Below are positions 54,901-64,000 of a DNA stretch of 64,000 nt, piece after piece. The first letter of the stretch is position 1. Each line of letters starts with the position of its first letter. This stretch comes from Clonostachys chloroleuca (Eukaryota; Ascomycota; Sordariomycetes; Hypocreales; Bionectriaceae). The position numbers were made by a program, and so were the translations under genes. The DNA is taken from the NCBI GenBank assembly GCA_037952775.1, contig JBANAY010000004.1, positions 2,604,001 through 2,668,000 of the forward strand. Reading direction: 5' to 3'. The notes beneath the pieces are model-generated. The model did no database searches and had not been told where the DNA came from. It saw only the letters and a list, made by a program, of their open reading frames with translations.

Positions 54901-57452
54901 TTTTGGGTGCTTGCTGCCTACCAAGGGACGAGATAAAGCAGCATCCTGCGTGTCCAGTTGAAGTCTCGAGACGAGGAGACGGAACTAGCTCAAGCGTCGA
55001 GGCTGTGTTGCGACACCCCTGAAACGGCATGTCACTGGCAACGGTTCCGGGCGAAGGCTGGTGGAATCGGTTATCGTCCCGAGAGCGGAGGCAGTTGGGA
55101 AGGTTAGTTGGTTGTGTATGCACGTGTCTGCTGCTGCCGGTACTTAGTAAATCATTCTCACCTCATCTTGGGTTGTAGCTGTCGGTGTGTCCAGATGCAA
55201 CGTCGGCAGGCACGATATCAAGCCGCGGGACGGGGAAGTTGGGGAACGGTGGCAAGCCTGGACAATGATGGCGATGGGCAGCTTCATCAGGCTCGGGAGG
55301 AAAAGGCGGAGCTTGGCGCGCCCAACGATATCCACTCCACCAAGAGCGCGGAGGCGACAAGCGGGCGAGATCCATCGAGGCAGGCAACGGCAGAGAGGAC
55401 GCCGTGTTTGAGGTGTGGCTGGGTGAGTGAGCGATCACACACACCAATGGGCGGGCGGCCGCTGCTCTCCACCGCGACTCCACGGGCCTACGCCTCTTAG
55501 GGCAAGCATGAGATGCCGGGCAGGAGGGTTAACATGAGAATTGCAAAGTCTCCCATCTGGACGTATAGACCTACTCCTATACCTTTGGACCGTTGGAGTG
55601 GCTCGACTAGCTTGGGGTGGTTAGAGTAATAGAGGAACAGCAACGGTGCCGGCGCCGCGTCATCTCGCTTGACCTTCGCATGCCAGCGACGGCAGGCAAG
55701 GTTGAATAACTGCAAAGCCTTGTCCCGGACCGGCGGGCGGCGACCGTTAAAAGTTGGTTCTTGCCCGTGCAGGCTACAGTCTACTACGGTATGTGGATTG
55801 TTACCAAGGTGCAGATAGGCCGGGTCGTCGGTTCAGGTAGTCGACAGGACGGTGCAGGTAGTAGGTTCAGGTCGGACGTAGTAATCTGCACATGTCTGGT
55901 GTATTTGCCTAGGTATTTGCCCATCTGTTCCTCTACACCCAGGCGTCTATATCTCTCTGGTTGGTTGGTGACAGGAGCCAAAGCATGGATGCTCACGCAG
56001 CATCCGGCACTCTGCCTCGTCAATCTTGTCCTAAAGGGCAATTGCCGTTGCTTCGGCTTGGCCTCAGGCCCTTGTCTCCTGAGCCGTAGCAACAACATGG
56101 CTACACGCCCTTTTCACTTTACCTGCCGTGGTTGCATATGCACGTGGATATTGGTGGTGCCAAACCTAAGGTCTTAGCTCTGCCATAGTAGAGGACTATC
56201 ACGAGCTACAGAATACCCAGCGCAGCGGCAGATCCTCTACGCGCGGATGAGCCTGGGCGTATGGACCAGGTGTACATCTCTATTTTGGTGGCTGTTTCAA
56301 CCTGGCCTTACGGAGCAAGGTTGCCATCCTTGTGAGCGGGCGCTGAGGATCCGATGAAATTGCAGCAGGCTCGGAGCCAATCGCCACTGTTGTGCTCTTG
56401 GGGGAGCGGCCTCCGGACTCAATGCCATGGCCGTGGTCCTGGACTTGGACGGGGCAGACAATCATAAGTCAAGAGATTTGCTACCAGGGGCCGTCTGGCA
56501 GACCGCTCCTGCGTGGGAGATTCCTATTCAAGCATGCGCTGCAGACTGCTGATTTCCGACTTTGACTTTGCTATGGCAGTTGGAGGTGCAAGAAAGGTCG
56601 CAGACCCCTGTGCCTCTTTGTACAACGAGGATCACGACAACCCTCATACCCCAGCCGATGGGGCAACCATAGCCCAAGTGGGACAGGGACCTTGGGAGTT
56701 CTCGAGATGGAAGTACCGTCGCTGGGTTGGGCAACTGGCGATACGCCCCCTCCCCATTCCAAAACTACATGTTTGAGTAGCATTATAGGCTAAAGCCCGC
56801 CCCAGGGCCAAGGGGAGGGGGCAGCAGGGGTCGATGCAGGAGTGGACAAGTAAACTCTGCGCCAAGGCTCATGGATTCTGGAATGGAATTGTCACTGTGG
56901 TCATGTGTAGGCTGGCGGTTTGGATGGAAGTGGTAAAACAAGGAGCATGGCTTGCACGAGAGCAATAATAATAGCTGCCAGATGCCCGTCCAACGATGAC
57001 CTTAATATCGCCCCCTGCATTGGATCTCGATTTTGACAAGAGCCAACACACGTACATGCATTGAGTGATTTGGCTTGGGTCCCAGATGCGCGGTGAATCC
57101 TGGACTGCTAATCAATTGCCTACCTACTACTTATACCCATCCCATCACGTACGGCACGCACTAAACGAGACACTTGATGTGTCGGATCATTATCAGCTGC
57201 CCGGGGATAGCAAGTCGTCCCGTGAAGAGAGAAGCAGCCAAGGCAGAGCAGAAGCAAAACAGAAAGGCGCAGCAGCTGGACTGTATTGACTGATATTCGC
57301 GCTGCACTACGTCCAAGAGCGAGCGAAAACCACAGCCGCCACCAACCAAACCCAAAACGTGCGGCAGCCAGTCGAGCTTCGCATTTGGTAGCTCCTGCTG
57401 CCCAGGACAATAAACAAAAAAAAACACCATCCGCACAACCCCATCAACCGCC
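51992..57452. other. 5.5-kb gene desert between SER1 and the bZIP gene
   Basis: No gene could be supported. Reading frames here are short and of mixed composition. One 73-codon open stretch at 53400-53621 (plus) encodes a helix-like peptide (LKLLSILSGNLRSLSQQELA) but has no ATG near its start. A run of T with one C occurs at about 53317-53336. GC content is higher at 55180-55500. The stretch may be a long regulatory region or untranslated leader of the bZIP gene, or hold a non-coding RNA; the sequence alone does not show which. Confidence 0.4.
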
Positions 57453-58674
57453 ATGGATTTCTCCAACCAGTATCAGTTTGCTGGCACTCAGCCGGCGGCG
57501 GGTTATAACCCTTTTATGTCTGTTGCTCCCTTGACGCCCTCACGCTCACAATCAGATGATTATAACGGTTCTTCACCTGTCAGTAGCCTGTCTCCTCCCC
57601 GTCTGTCCCGAACCCCGCCCTAGCGCACCCATTACCTGAGCATTAGACAGCAATTATTGCTCGCCAAGGTGCTGGGCATCCCGATCGAGCTCTCAAGACT
57701 GATGTTTGACCCCCCGTGCAATAGGAAGTCTTCGATTCCATTCCTGCCAATGATGGCTTCCAGACCTTCGACTATCCCCAGAGCTTCTCCCAGCCGCCTC
57801 AGCAGAGCTCCATATTCACCGCCAATGGCGGTCCGCCGACACCCCCCAACCAGTCTGCATTCGGCCAGCAGCACTCGAATTCCTTCGCCAACGGCAACCC
57901 CAGCTTCGGCCATGCCGGCGTCGCCATGACCGGGGCCGATCTGGGGTCCCAGAACAAGTCCGAGTCCGACGAGGCGGGCAACGGCCGGGCTGGAAGCGAG
58001 GAGGAAAACATGACTCCCGCCCAGTCAAAGCGAAAAGCCCAGAATCGAGCTGCGTATGTCTCGCTGATCTTGGGGACCCGATCCTCCCCTCCCCCTGCTT
58101 AGCTCATGCTCTAGAAACCTGTGCTGATCAATCTCTTTTAACTCCAATTAGTCAACGAGCCTTCCGCGAGCGAAAGGAGAAGCACGTCAAGGATCTCGAG
58201 GCCAAGCTCGCCGACCTCGAGGCGGCCCAGCAGCAGGCCTCGGCCGAGAACGAGCGCCTCAAGAGGGACCTCCAGAAGGTGTCGACCGAGAACGAGATCC
58301 TCAAGGCGACCACCACCACAGGCGGGCGGAATCACCTCCAGTCCTCCAGCTCCCCCGAGCCGCTCGTCACCGGCCCCATGCGCTACAACCCGACCGAGTT
58401 CGCCTCGAGCGTCCTGCAGGGCCACCAGAACAAGCAGTTCTCCCACCGGATCGTCCAGTCGTCCGACGGCCAGAGCCTGTACGCCGCTGGAGCCGCGTGG
58501 GACTTCATCATATCCCACGAGCTCTTCAAGCGCGGCCTAGTGGATATAATCAACGTCAGCGAGCACCTGAGGACGCGCGCGGTGTGCGACGGCCAAGGCC
58601 CCGTCTTCTCCGAGAAGGATATCGTCGAGGCCATCCAGCTGAGCGTTGCCAACGGTACTGACAACCTCATCTGA
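57453..58674 (+). CDS. AP-1-like bZIP transcription factor (Yap/KapC type)
   Basis: A nuclear bZIP factor of about 325 residues in three exons: 57453-57578, 57725-58053 and 58152-58674, phases 0 and 2 agreeing. The basic region is formed across intron 2: KRKAQNRAA/QRAFRERKEKHVKDL, the Yap/Pap1 signature QxxxAQRAFRERK. A leucine zipper follows (LEAKLADLEAAQQQASAENE, then LKRDLQKVSTENEILK). The N-terminal part is Gln/Ser/Pro-rich and probably activating. The C-terminus has AAWDFIISHELFKRGLVDII and CDGQGPVFSEKDIVEAIQLS, as in KapC/Fcr3-type fungal AP-1-like proteins. It lacks the two cysteine-rich domains of oxidative-stress Yap1/NapA. It likely binds TTAC(G/T)TAA-type sites. A 5.5-kb gene-free region lies upstream. 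Confidence 0.85.
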
Positions 58675-59899
58675 ACCCATTGACGGAAAAAAGCTTAAAA
58701 ACATAAAAACATCCTTTATACACGCATATATCCATCTTCGAACGGCTTTCTTGACTCAAATTGGATAAGAGTAGGGCTTTGTATATCTTGGAGCAGGAAA
58801 GGAAAGGAGTAGGAGGGATCGAGTTTTTGAGAATCCGGAATCGAAGAGAGATAGCTCTCTACCAGAAGAGTCTTATTCCCGGGACCCTGTGAATGCCCCC
58901 TTTTCTGGTTGCTTTGTTCTTGTTTGCTTGCATGCTGGTTTTACGGAATTACGAGAGCAATGAGAACCATATTTATAAAAAAGAAAATGCGTGGCATTTG
59001 TTGCTGCTAGCTTGAGTTTCCTTAAATGAGTGCGAGAGATTGGTCTTGCCTGCTAAGCAGAGACGCCCTGGATGAATATTACACGTCAGTTCGTGGAGTA
59101 CGTACGCAACGTGATATGACCAGACGATCCATCCATGCTACCCCACAACATCCTTGGGCTCCCCAATATCTTGATCTCTCTTGTCCAGTTAGTGGCATAT
59201 CTAGTAACACGAGAGGTAGCTCAGCAGCTCGAGCCCTGTGGCCCGTAACCGTGAGGTGAAGTGCACGAGAAGAGGCACGGGCGAATTGACCTCATGCTAT
59301 CTGTCAATGATAGCAGATCCATCACTGACATGTCGTACAGGCCCATGTCTATATGTGATGGGGTTATAGATACTACAGGCTGAACGCCAAGAACGAGTGA
59401 GTTGCTTCAGATTTCTGTTATTACATATAAACAGGAGATTGTACAGGTGATTAAGTAGTTGCTAATAGGTACACACATCTATGACCAAGGAGCAAGAAAG
59501 TGAAAAACAGAATCGCCCGAAGAAAAAAAAGCCACGCCTCGCTACACCGTTCTACTCTTCTAATTAAATGCCCTAACTGTTGGCTCCAAAACGAGAGAGC
59601 CTCCCTCACCATTTTATGATTCTTGAAAAGGGAAACCCAGAGATAATGAAACCGTCTTTATGAGTAAAAAAGAAGACCCCGAAATTTGCTTGTTTATTTG
59701 CTTGCTGCCAAGGTCGTGTGTTCTCCGATCTTGGAAGCCTGTATATGTGATCCTTGAGGGAGATCCTCATAGGAGTAGAAAGTAAACTCGTGCTTGCCGT
59801 CAAGCGTCAGTTATCGTCATCTGACACATCGAGTTATAATTTGTCGTCAAAGTCGTCCACCGGTCCCGGTAAAAGTCGTCGAGAGAGAGATTCGAGAAC
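58675..59899. other. Convergent intergenic region
   Basis: The 3' flanks of the bZIP gene and the phosphotransferase gene. AT-rich, with no gene or repeat recognised. Confidence 0.4.
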
Positions 59900-61288
59900 T
59901 TAGTGAACCTTGTTCACCTTGCCGTTTGCCTCCTCGTGGTATGGATGCTTGATGGTCAAACACCAGATGTCGAGATAATCGCAAATAGTGACAATGACGT
60001 CGACAACAAAGCTTCCGTAGACGCCAAGGGCCAAACCTAGCATGAGGAAAACAAAAGCGACCTGGTACACATCGGTTCCAAGAGCGCTGGGCCATCCGAG
60101 GCCGAAGTGCTTCAGCATCAACGGGCCGGCAGAGTCAAGAACACCAAGAGCGATAGGAACGCCAAGAACATTCCAGTACGGGAATGGCAGCTTGACCAGG
60201 TGGGCTGTGATCATCTGACCGACGCTGTAGGCATTGACAACGCCGGCAAAGAGCACAAAAGGAACAAGATGGTTGTGGAGAATGGTGGGCTGAAGGTAGA
60301 GATACGCAATGATTAATGACCAAATGGCGAAAAAAGGTAGGAGCCCAAGGAGGGCGCCCCGAGATCGGTCACCTCGCTCGCGGCGGACACGGATGACGTT
60401 GAGAGAGGATTCAACAGTGTTGAAGAAGCAGACCACGGTACCCTGAACAAGATACCACTCGCACCAGGTCATGTTGTAGATCTGGAGTGGGATACCCTTG
60501 GAGAGGGGAACCCCCAGAGTTTGGAACATGCTTTGTTGCCAGAAATGAGCACCTCCCATGTACCCAGTGAGAGCGTAGACGCCGACCAGGATGAGCACGC
60601 CTTCAACAGGACCGTTGACGATACCAAGAGTCAAGGTCTTGGTGTGGTATTCATCCCAAGTCTGGACGTAGAAGGTGAGAGAAGCTGTGTCGCAAAATAA
60701 GTTAGCAGCCAAGAATATATTCAGACGCCGCAGATAAGTCTGCGGAGGCCGGATGGACCGGGATTTCTCACAAGCAAAAAGTGTTGCAACCGTCTTCCAG
60801 CCTTGACCCATGTTTTGCGATGCGGCGAAAATGAGGACCTCAAGGGAAGTGTTGAGCGCGTCGACACCATGGTCGAAAAGTTCGCCGAGGGGTCCGGACT
60901 GTCTTGTTCGCCGACTGTTTTCGGATTTCTGGTTAGCCAACGCCGATTCCATCATATGATACCGAGGAGATGCTACTCACGCCTGAGTGCCGTCAACAGC
61001 GTCGAATGTCTGGTACATGAAGAGTCCGAGAGCCCAGCTGTAGTAGACCCATGGGGGGCAATCCTGATCTAGAGTTGGGTTATACCATAGGAGGGCGATG
61101 AAGTTGGCGACGACAAACAGAAACCCGGTCAATGTGATCAGGTTGGGCGCCATGCTCATGGGAAAGCATTTAATGACGAAGTTGGTGTAGAACGGCTTGA
61201 GGATGTATTTGGACGTCAGAGAACGGTCCACGGCCGAGTACTTGTACTCCCGGAGAGCCGGGAGCTGGCTCTGCCGAACGTATACCAT
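59900..61288 (-). CDS. CDP-choline/ethanolamine phosphotransferase (Cpt1/Ept1-like)
   Basis: An ER membrane enzyme of the Kennedy pathway that transfers phosphocholine or phosphoethanolamine from its CDP form to diacylglycerol. Three exons, about 411 residues: 61288-60981, 60914-60772 and 60684-59900, phases 2 and 1 agreeing. The CDP-alcohol phosphotransferase motif DG-x2-AR-x8-G-x3-D-x3-D is complete at residues 99-121 and is split by intron 1 after DGTQA. The N-terminus (LPALREYKYSAVDRSLTSKY) is family-typical. Multiple membrane helices follow, including ITLTGFLFVVANFIALLWY, VEGVLILVGVYALTGYM and LPFFAIWSLIIAYLYLQ, and SLTFYVQTWDEYHTKTLTLG lies after intron 2. The C-terminus KHPYHEEANGKVNKVH is normal. 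An in-frame ATG 18 codons upstream (61342) is less likely. Choline or ethanolamine preference cannot be read from sequence. Confidence 0.92.
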
Positions 61289-61676
61289 TGTCGCTGTCGG
61301 CAAAAAGAAGACGTTGGTAGGAGGTTGCGGCTGCAATTTCAATCAAAAGTCGTGTCGCGTGCGCGAATAGTCGCTTCTTGGAGTCGTCGGAGGGGTATGC
61401 GCGGGGTTTTCAAACTGTGTCCAGAAGCGGATCTAGGACATATCCATTACAGCCAGGCAAGAATAGCGGTCGGCAAGACGGTGAGTTGAGACAGGGCCTG
61501 ATGCAGCGGGTTCGCTGGTAATGACAAGGTGATAACGATACGTGTTTCCTGTGCTCGCGGAAATTTTGTACAGGGGTTCAGGGCAGAGTCTCAACGTCAT
61601 CAGAAGTGTGCGCTAATTGGCGCTGATTGAGTGCTGGCTCAGCCCTCAATCAGCCTGTTAAGCGATAACACCATGA
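61289..61676. other. Promoter region of the phosphotransferase gene
   Basis: No gene. It includes a hairpin at 61622-61654: arms GCTGATTGAG and CTCAATCAGC (10 of 10 paired) around a 13-base loop that itself contains GGCT/AGCC. Confidence 0.5.
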
Positions 61677-61710
61677 CCAAAACTTTTACTGTTGACAGTA
61701 AATGTTTTGG
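61677..61710. repeat. 34-base near-perfect inverted repeat
   Basis: CCAAAACTTTTACTG and CAGTAAATGTTTTGG form 15-base arms with one mismatch around a 4-base TTGA centre. It could be a transposon-end relic, a transcription-factor dyad or a hairpin. It lies 389 bases upstream of the phosphotransferase start. Confidence 0.7.
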
Positions 61711-61801
61711 ACATTCTGGGTCACTTGGTAAGGCGACGGCTACCTAAATAAATCAGTTGTAATAGCAGCAGACAGGCAGGTCAGGCTCGTAGCAATCACT
61801 T

Positions 61802-61936
61802 GTCGTAGTATTAGACGGTCGGGTCACCAATACAACGATCTCTTGTCGTCACGAGAGAGACGCTGGTCGGCTTCGCAGCGATCGCTCGTCGTCGTCACAA
61901 GAGATACGCTATTCAGCTTTACAGCTGTTGCTTGTC
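61802..61936 (+). repeat. Degenerate 46-bp tandem repeat, about three copies
   Basis: Two 46-base units are adjacent (61845-61890 and 61891-61936), identical at 35 of 46 positions; most differences are C-to-T or G-to-A in the second unit. A third, more diverged unit of about 43 bases precedes them (61802-61844). No coding capacity. Confidence 0.7.
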
Positions 61937-62059
61937 ATGTAGAAAGACAGAAGAGTTAGCTAAGGTACCTACTAGTAACAAGACCGTTGATGGTGGCAGG
62001 CCATCATAGGGGTAGGCAAAACTGATGAAGTCGGGGTTTTAGTAGGCTAGGGATAGTTG

Positions 62060-62714
62060 TTAGCACGAATAGGATCTAACTTACCTGCTCAAGACCGCTC
62101 GAGGCTGCAGCTGTAAGTCAGACCCCCCTCCTTGATCCCGCTGACCGCAATCCAGATGAATACGATCAACAGACATAGCCTCAAGCGGTCTCAAGCAGGT
62201 AGGTCTGATCCTATTCATACTGACTCTCGTGAATGGGATCAACAGCCGCAGCAACGGCAGGTAAGTCAGGCCTATCTCAGATCCCGCTGCACGTGATCTA
62301 GATATATGCAAACAACATCCGCAGCCTCGAGCAGGGAAGTCAGATACTGCCTTGATCCCGTTGATGTGACCCTCACGAATGTAATCAACAGCCGCAGTCT
62401 TAAGCAAGTAATTCAGACCCTTCCTTGATCTCACTAGCCGCGATCCAGATAAATACAATCAACAGACACAGCTTTAAGCAGCCTCAAGCAGATCTCTCGC
62501 GAATAGGATCAGCAGCTGCAGCCCTGAGTAGGTAAGTCAGACCCCTCGTCGATCCTGTACACCCCGGCCCTCGTGAATGCAATCGATAGCTGTAGCTTCA
62601 GGCTGCTTTCCAGCAGGTTAGTCAGATCCTATTTGCCGCGATGACGATAAATACGATCAACAGCTGCTGCCTCGAGCTGCCTCAAGAAGGTAAGTTAAAT
62701 CCTATTCACGCTGA
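62060..62714. mobile_element. 655-bp repeat element with 54-bp inverted ends and internal direct repeats
   Basis: The first 54 bases (62060-62113), read in reverse complement, match the last 54 bases (62661-62714) at 44 positions, so the stretch has terminal inverted repeats. Inside are about seven or eight degenerate direct units of 50-125 bases, each with a GTAAGTCAGACC-like start, a GATCCNGATNAATACGATCAACAG core and a GCAGCCTCAAGCAG end. Both ends are themselves units of this family, one inverted. No coding region and no clear target-site duplication is seen. It fits a non-autonomous MITE/foldback element that has decayed. Confidence 0.6.
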
Positions 62715-63035
62715 CTCCCCTACGCAGCTTCGCTTACCCTTAGGACTGCTTTGCAGGCATTGACTTGTAATATAATTGCCATTACACCTATGCGACCTTG
62801 TGGCTGCTGTGTGATACTTTTTAGCTAAACATCTGTCCTAGGCCTAGCAGGTGCAGCTGCTGGGCCTGTGTGCTTGAAAGCGGCTTCGTTGCCGCCAGGA
62901 AGCCCGTGACGGAGCGCAGGCTCGAATGTTCGATATCAGAAAAGAGCCCGCGAGGGTTGTCACTGATGATTAATATCGGTCAGCGGAAAAGTTATACCTA
63001 TAATGTAATTTGACTGCGCAGTGTATCAACAGCAT
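62715..63035. other. Non-coding flank between repeat element and tRNA relic
   Basis: No gene or further repeat unit recognised. Confidence 0.35.
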
Positions 63036-63114
63036 TCCCGGCTAGCTCAATTGGCAGAGCAATGGCCTTTTATCACATAAAGCCATAGGTTGGGGGTTCT
63101 CCCTTCGCTGGGAG
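63036..63114 (+). pseudogene. tRNA-Lys(UUU) with 8-base intron, T-arm damaged
   Basis: The acceptor stem TCCCGGC pairs with GCTGGGA (seven pairs, one G-U). The D arm is GCTC-AATTGGCA-GAGC and the anticodon stem ATGGC/GCCAT. The 15-base loop holds C-T-TTT-A plus an 8-base intron (TCACATAA), giving anticodon UUU for lysine. The T arm is abnormal: after GGGGG only TTCTCCCTTC (10 bases) precedes the acceptor strand, two short of the expected 12, and TTCGA is lost, so the B box is broken. A T7 run follows as a possible Pol III terminator. Probably a pseudogene. Confidence 0.7.
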
Positions 63115-63773
63115 TTTTTTTGCCATTTTTTACAATTTGTATCTATCTATCTATTATGGCAAACGCACCCATTGGCAGGCCTGGTTCCGCGGCTCATGCG
63201 CATATCTCCTTGGCTGCGAATGTGTGCACACCGCCCCACACACACCTCTTTGATAACACGGTATGTCAATACTTCCAAAATAATCAATCACAGTGGTCTC
63301 GACACCTAAAATATAATGTATATTTCCAGCGCTCTAACTATTCTAATAGAAGTACCTCATGATCAAATTTTAGAGCCTGCCTATAGTCTCCCTTTTTGCG
63401 ATACCTCGGGTCAGCTCACAGGGCCCGCGCCCTCCGCGCCCAGCTCTCACACTTTGCTAGTTTGTAGCCCTTTGTATCAGGAGATCGCTGGTACAAGGAG
63501 CACCAGCCTTTTTACACCTAAATCGATGTACCTAGTCTATTGAACCGATTAGTCTAAACCCCGGGAAACGCCAACACATTCACAGCCAAGCTTGCCAAGG
63601 AGATACCTACCTAATTACTAAGGTATGAACGGGCCAGCCAACCAGCGCTGCTACTAGTCACGGGATCGGCAACAACCGGTTCCGCGCCATGGTTACATCG
63701 TCGCCAACAGCCTTCACTCTTTGACTCTCTAGCAACAGCACAGCACAGCATGTGATATAACAAGATGTTGTAT
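63115..63773. other. Intergenic, AT-rich, right-edge gene 3' flank
   Basis: No gene supported. The sequence is AT-rich with TATCTATCTATCTAT at about 63143-63157. Confidence 0.4.
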
Positions 63774-63998
63774 TCATGGCCCCTTCGGCACCCTATCTTC
63801 CCTCTGGAAAACATACAGGGCCTCGTCCTTCCCAGCAAAACTCGGCAGCGGAATCTGCACGACCTTTGTCCACTCCGGCTGTTCTCTCTCCATGAACTGA
63901 TCCATGGTAACGTTCTTGAAGCCTGTGTAGCCGTTTCCATTCTGAGTGCCAACCACTGCAATCGTATCTCCACGGAACGTATTGACAAGATTCCTCGT
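63774..63998 (-). CDS. C-terminal end of an unrecognised protein (runs off right edge)
   Basis: An open frame enters from the right edge on the minus strand and ends at a stop at 63774-63776. It encodes about 74 residues beginning RNLVNTFRGDTIAVVGTQNG, then NGYTGFKNVTMDQFMEREQP, then EWTKVVQIPLPSFAGKDEAL and YVFQREDRVPKGP. The composition looks like a real globular protein end rather than chance. I do not recognise the family, and nothing is known of its upstream part. Confidence 0.55.
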   Translation of the reverse strand, partial: TRNLVNTFRGDTIAVVGTQNGNGYTGFKNVTMDQFMEREQPEWTKVVQIPLPSFAGKDEALYVFQREDRVPKGP

Positions 63999-64000
63999 GA

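Noticed and set aside
55108..55500. GC-rich open frames around 55.1-55.5 kb on both strands
   Set aside because: Overlapping open frames in several phases reflect GC content; none has protein-like features.
61845..62714. CRISPR-like array
   Set aside because: Units are degenerate, vary in length from 50 to 125 bases and lack conserved short repeats with unique spacers; the context is eukaryotic.

Overview
The window reads as nuclear DNA of a filamentous ascomycete (Pezizomycotina, most likely Sordariomycetes). Genes are spaced 0.3-6 kb apart on both strands. Introns are short (about 50-150 bases) with GTRWGT-type donors, CTRAC/CTGAC branch sites and YAG acceptors. The window carries filamentous-fungal genes such as palI/RIM9, an AspE-type septin, an RNA-silencing type RdRP, a Tay1/Teb1-like telobox protein and an AP-1-like bZIP. 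I rebuilt most genes by joining exons, checking that intron phases agree and that the joined protein runs through known family motifs.

Layout. 1-5 kb: the 5' end of an MFS transporter (minus), a zinc-type MDR alcohol dehydrogenase and an EthD-domain protein (plus), then a decayed copy of the EthD gene's 3' end and a tRNA-derived (SINE-like) patch. 7-16.7 kb: an RGS membrane protein of Rax1 type, pantothenate kinase, an unrecognised protein, AIM11 and a 2OG-Fe(II) oxygenase. 17-30 kb, all minus: RdRP, mitochondrial D-lactate dehydrogenase, ribosomal protein S4 and a two-Myb telobox protein. 30-41 kb: a DUF7704-like membrane protein and a Myb/telobox-like protein (plus), then an AspE-type septin and a mitochondrial ABC1/UbiB-family kinase (minus). 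43-51.7 kb: palI, a disordered unrecognised protein and phosphoserine aminotransferase. 51.7-57.4 kb is a gene desert. 57.4-61.3 kb: an AP-1-like bZIP factor and the CDP-choline/ethanolamine phosphotransferase. 61.3-63.7 kb is a decayed repeat region holding tandem repeats, a 655-bp element with inverted ends and a broken tRNA-Lys(UUU). The 3' end of one more gene lies at the right edge.

Most genes are housekeeping (serine synthesis, CoA synthesis, phospholipids, translation, mitochondria) or regulatory (pH sensing, G-protein signalling, silencing, septins), and they do not form one pathway. The left end (transporter, dehydrogenase, EthD protein) could be a small metabolic cluster, but that is inference.

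Points that stand out: three genes are each interrupted by what looks like a one-base indel (RGS splice donor, pantothenate kinase, Tay1-like protein); an exon-intron unit is duplicated in tandem in the Myb/telobox-like gene, which also has a double TTAGGG motif 95 bases upstream; and the 62-kb repeat element has inverted ends. No CRISPR array, rRNA or intact transposon was seen.
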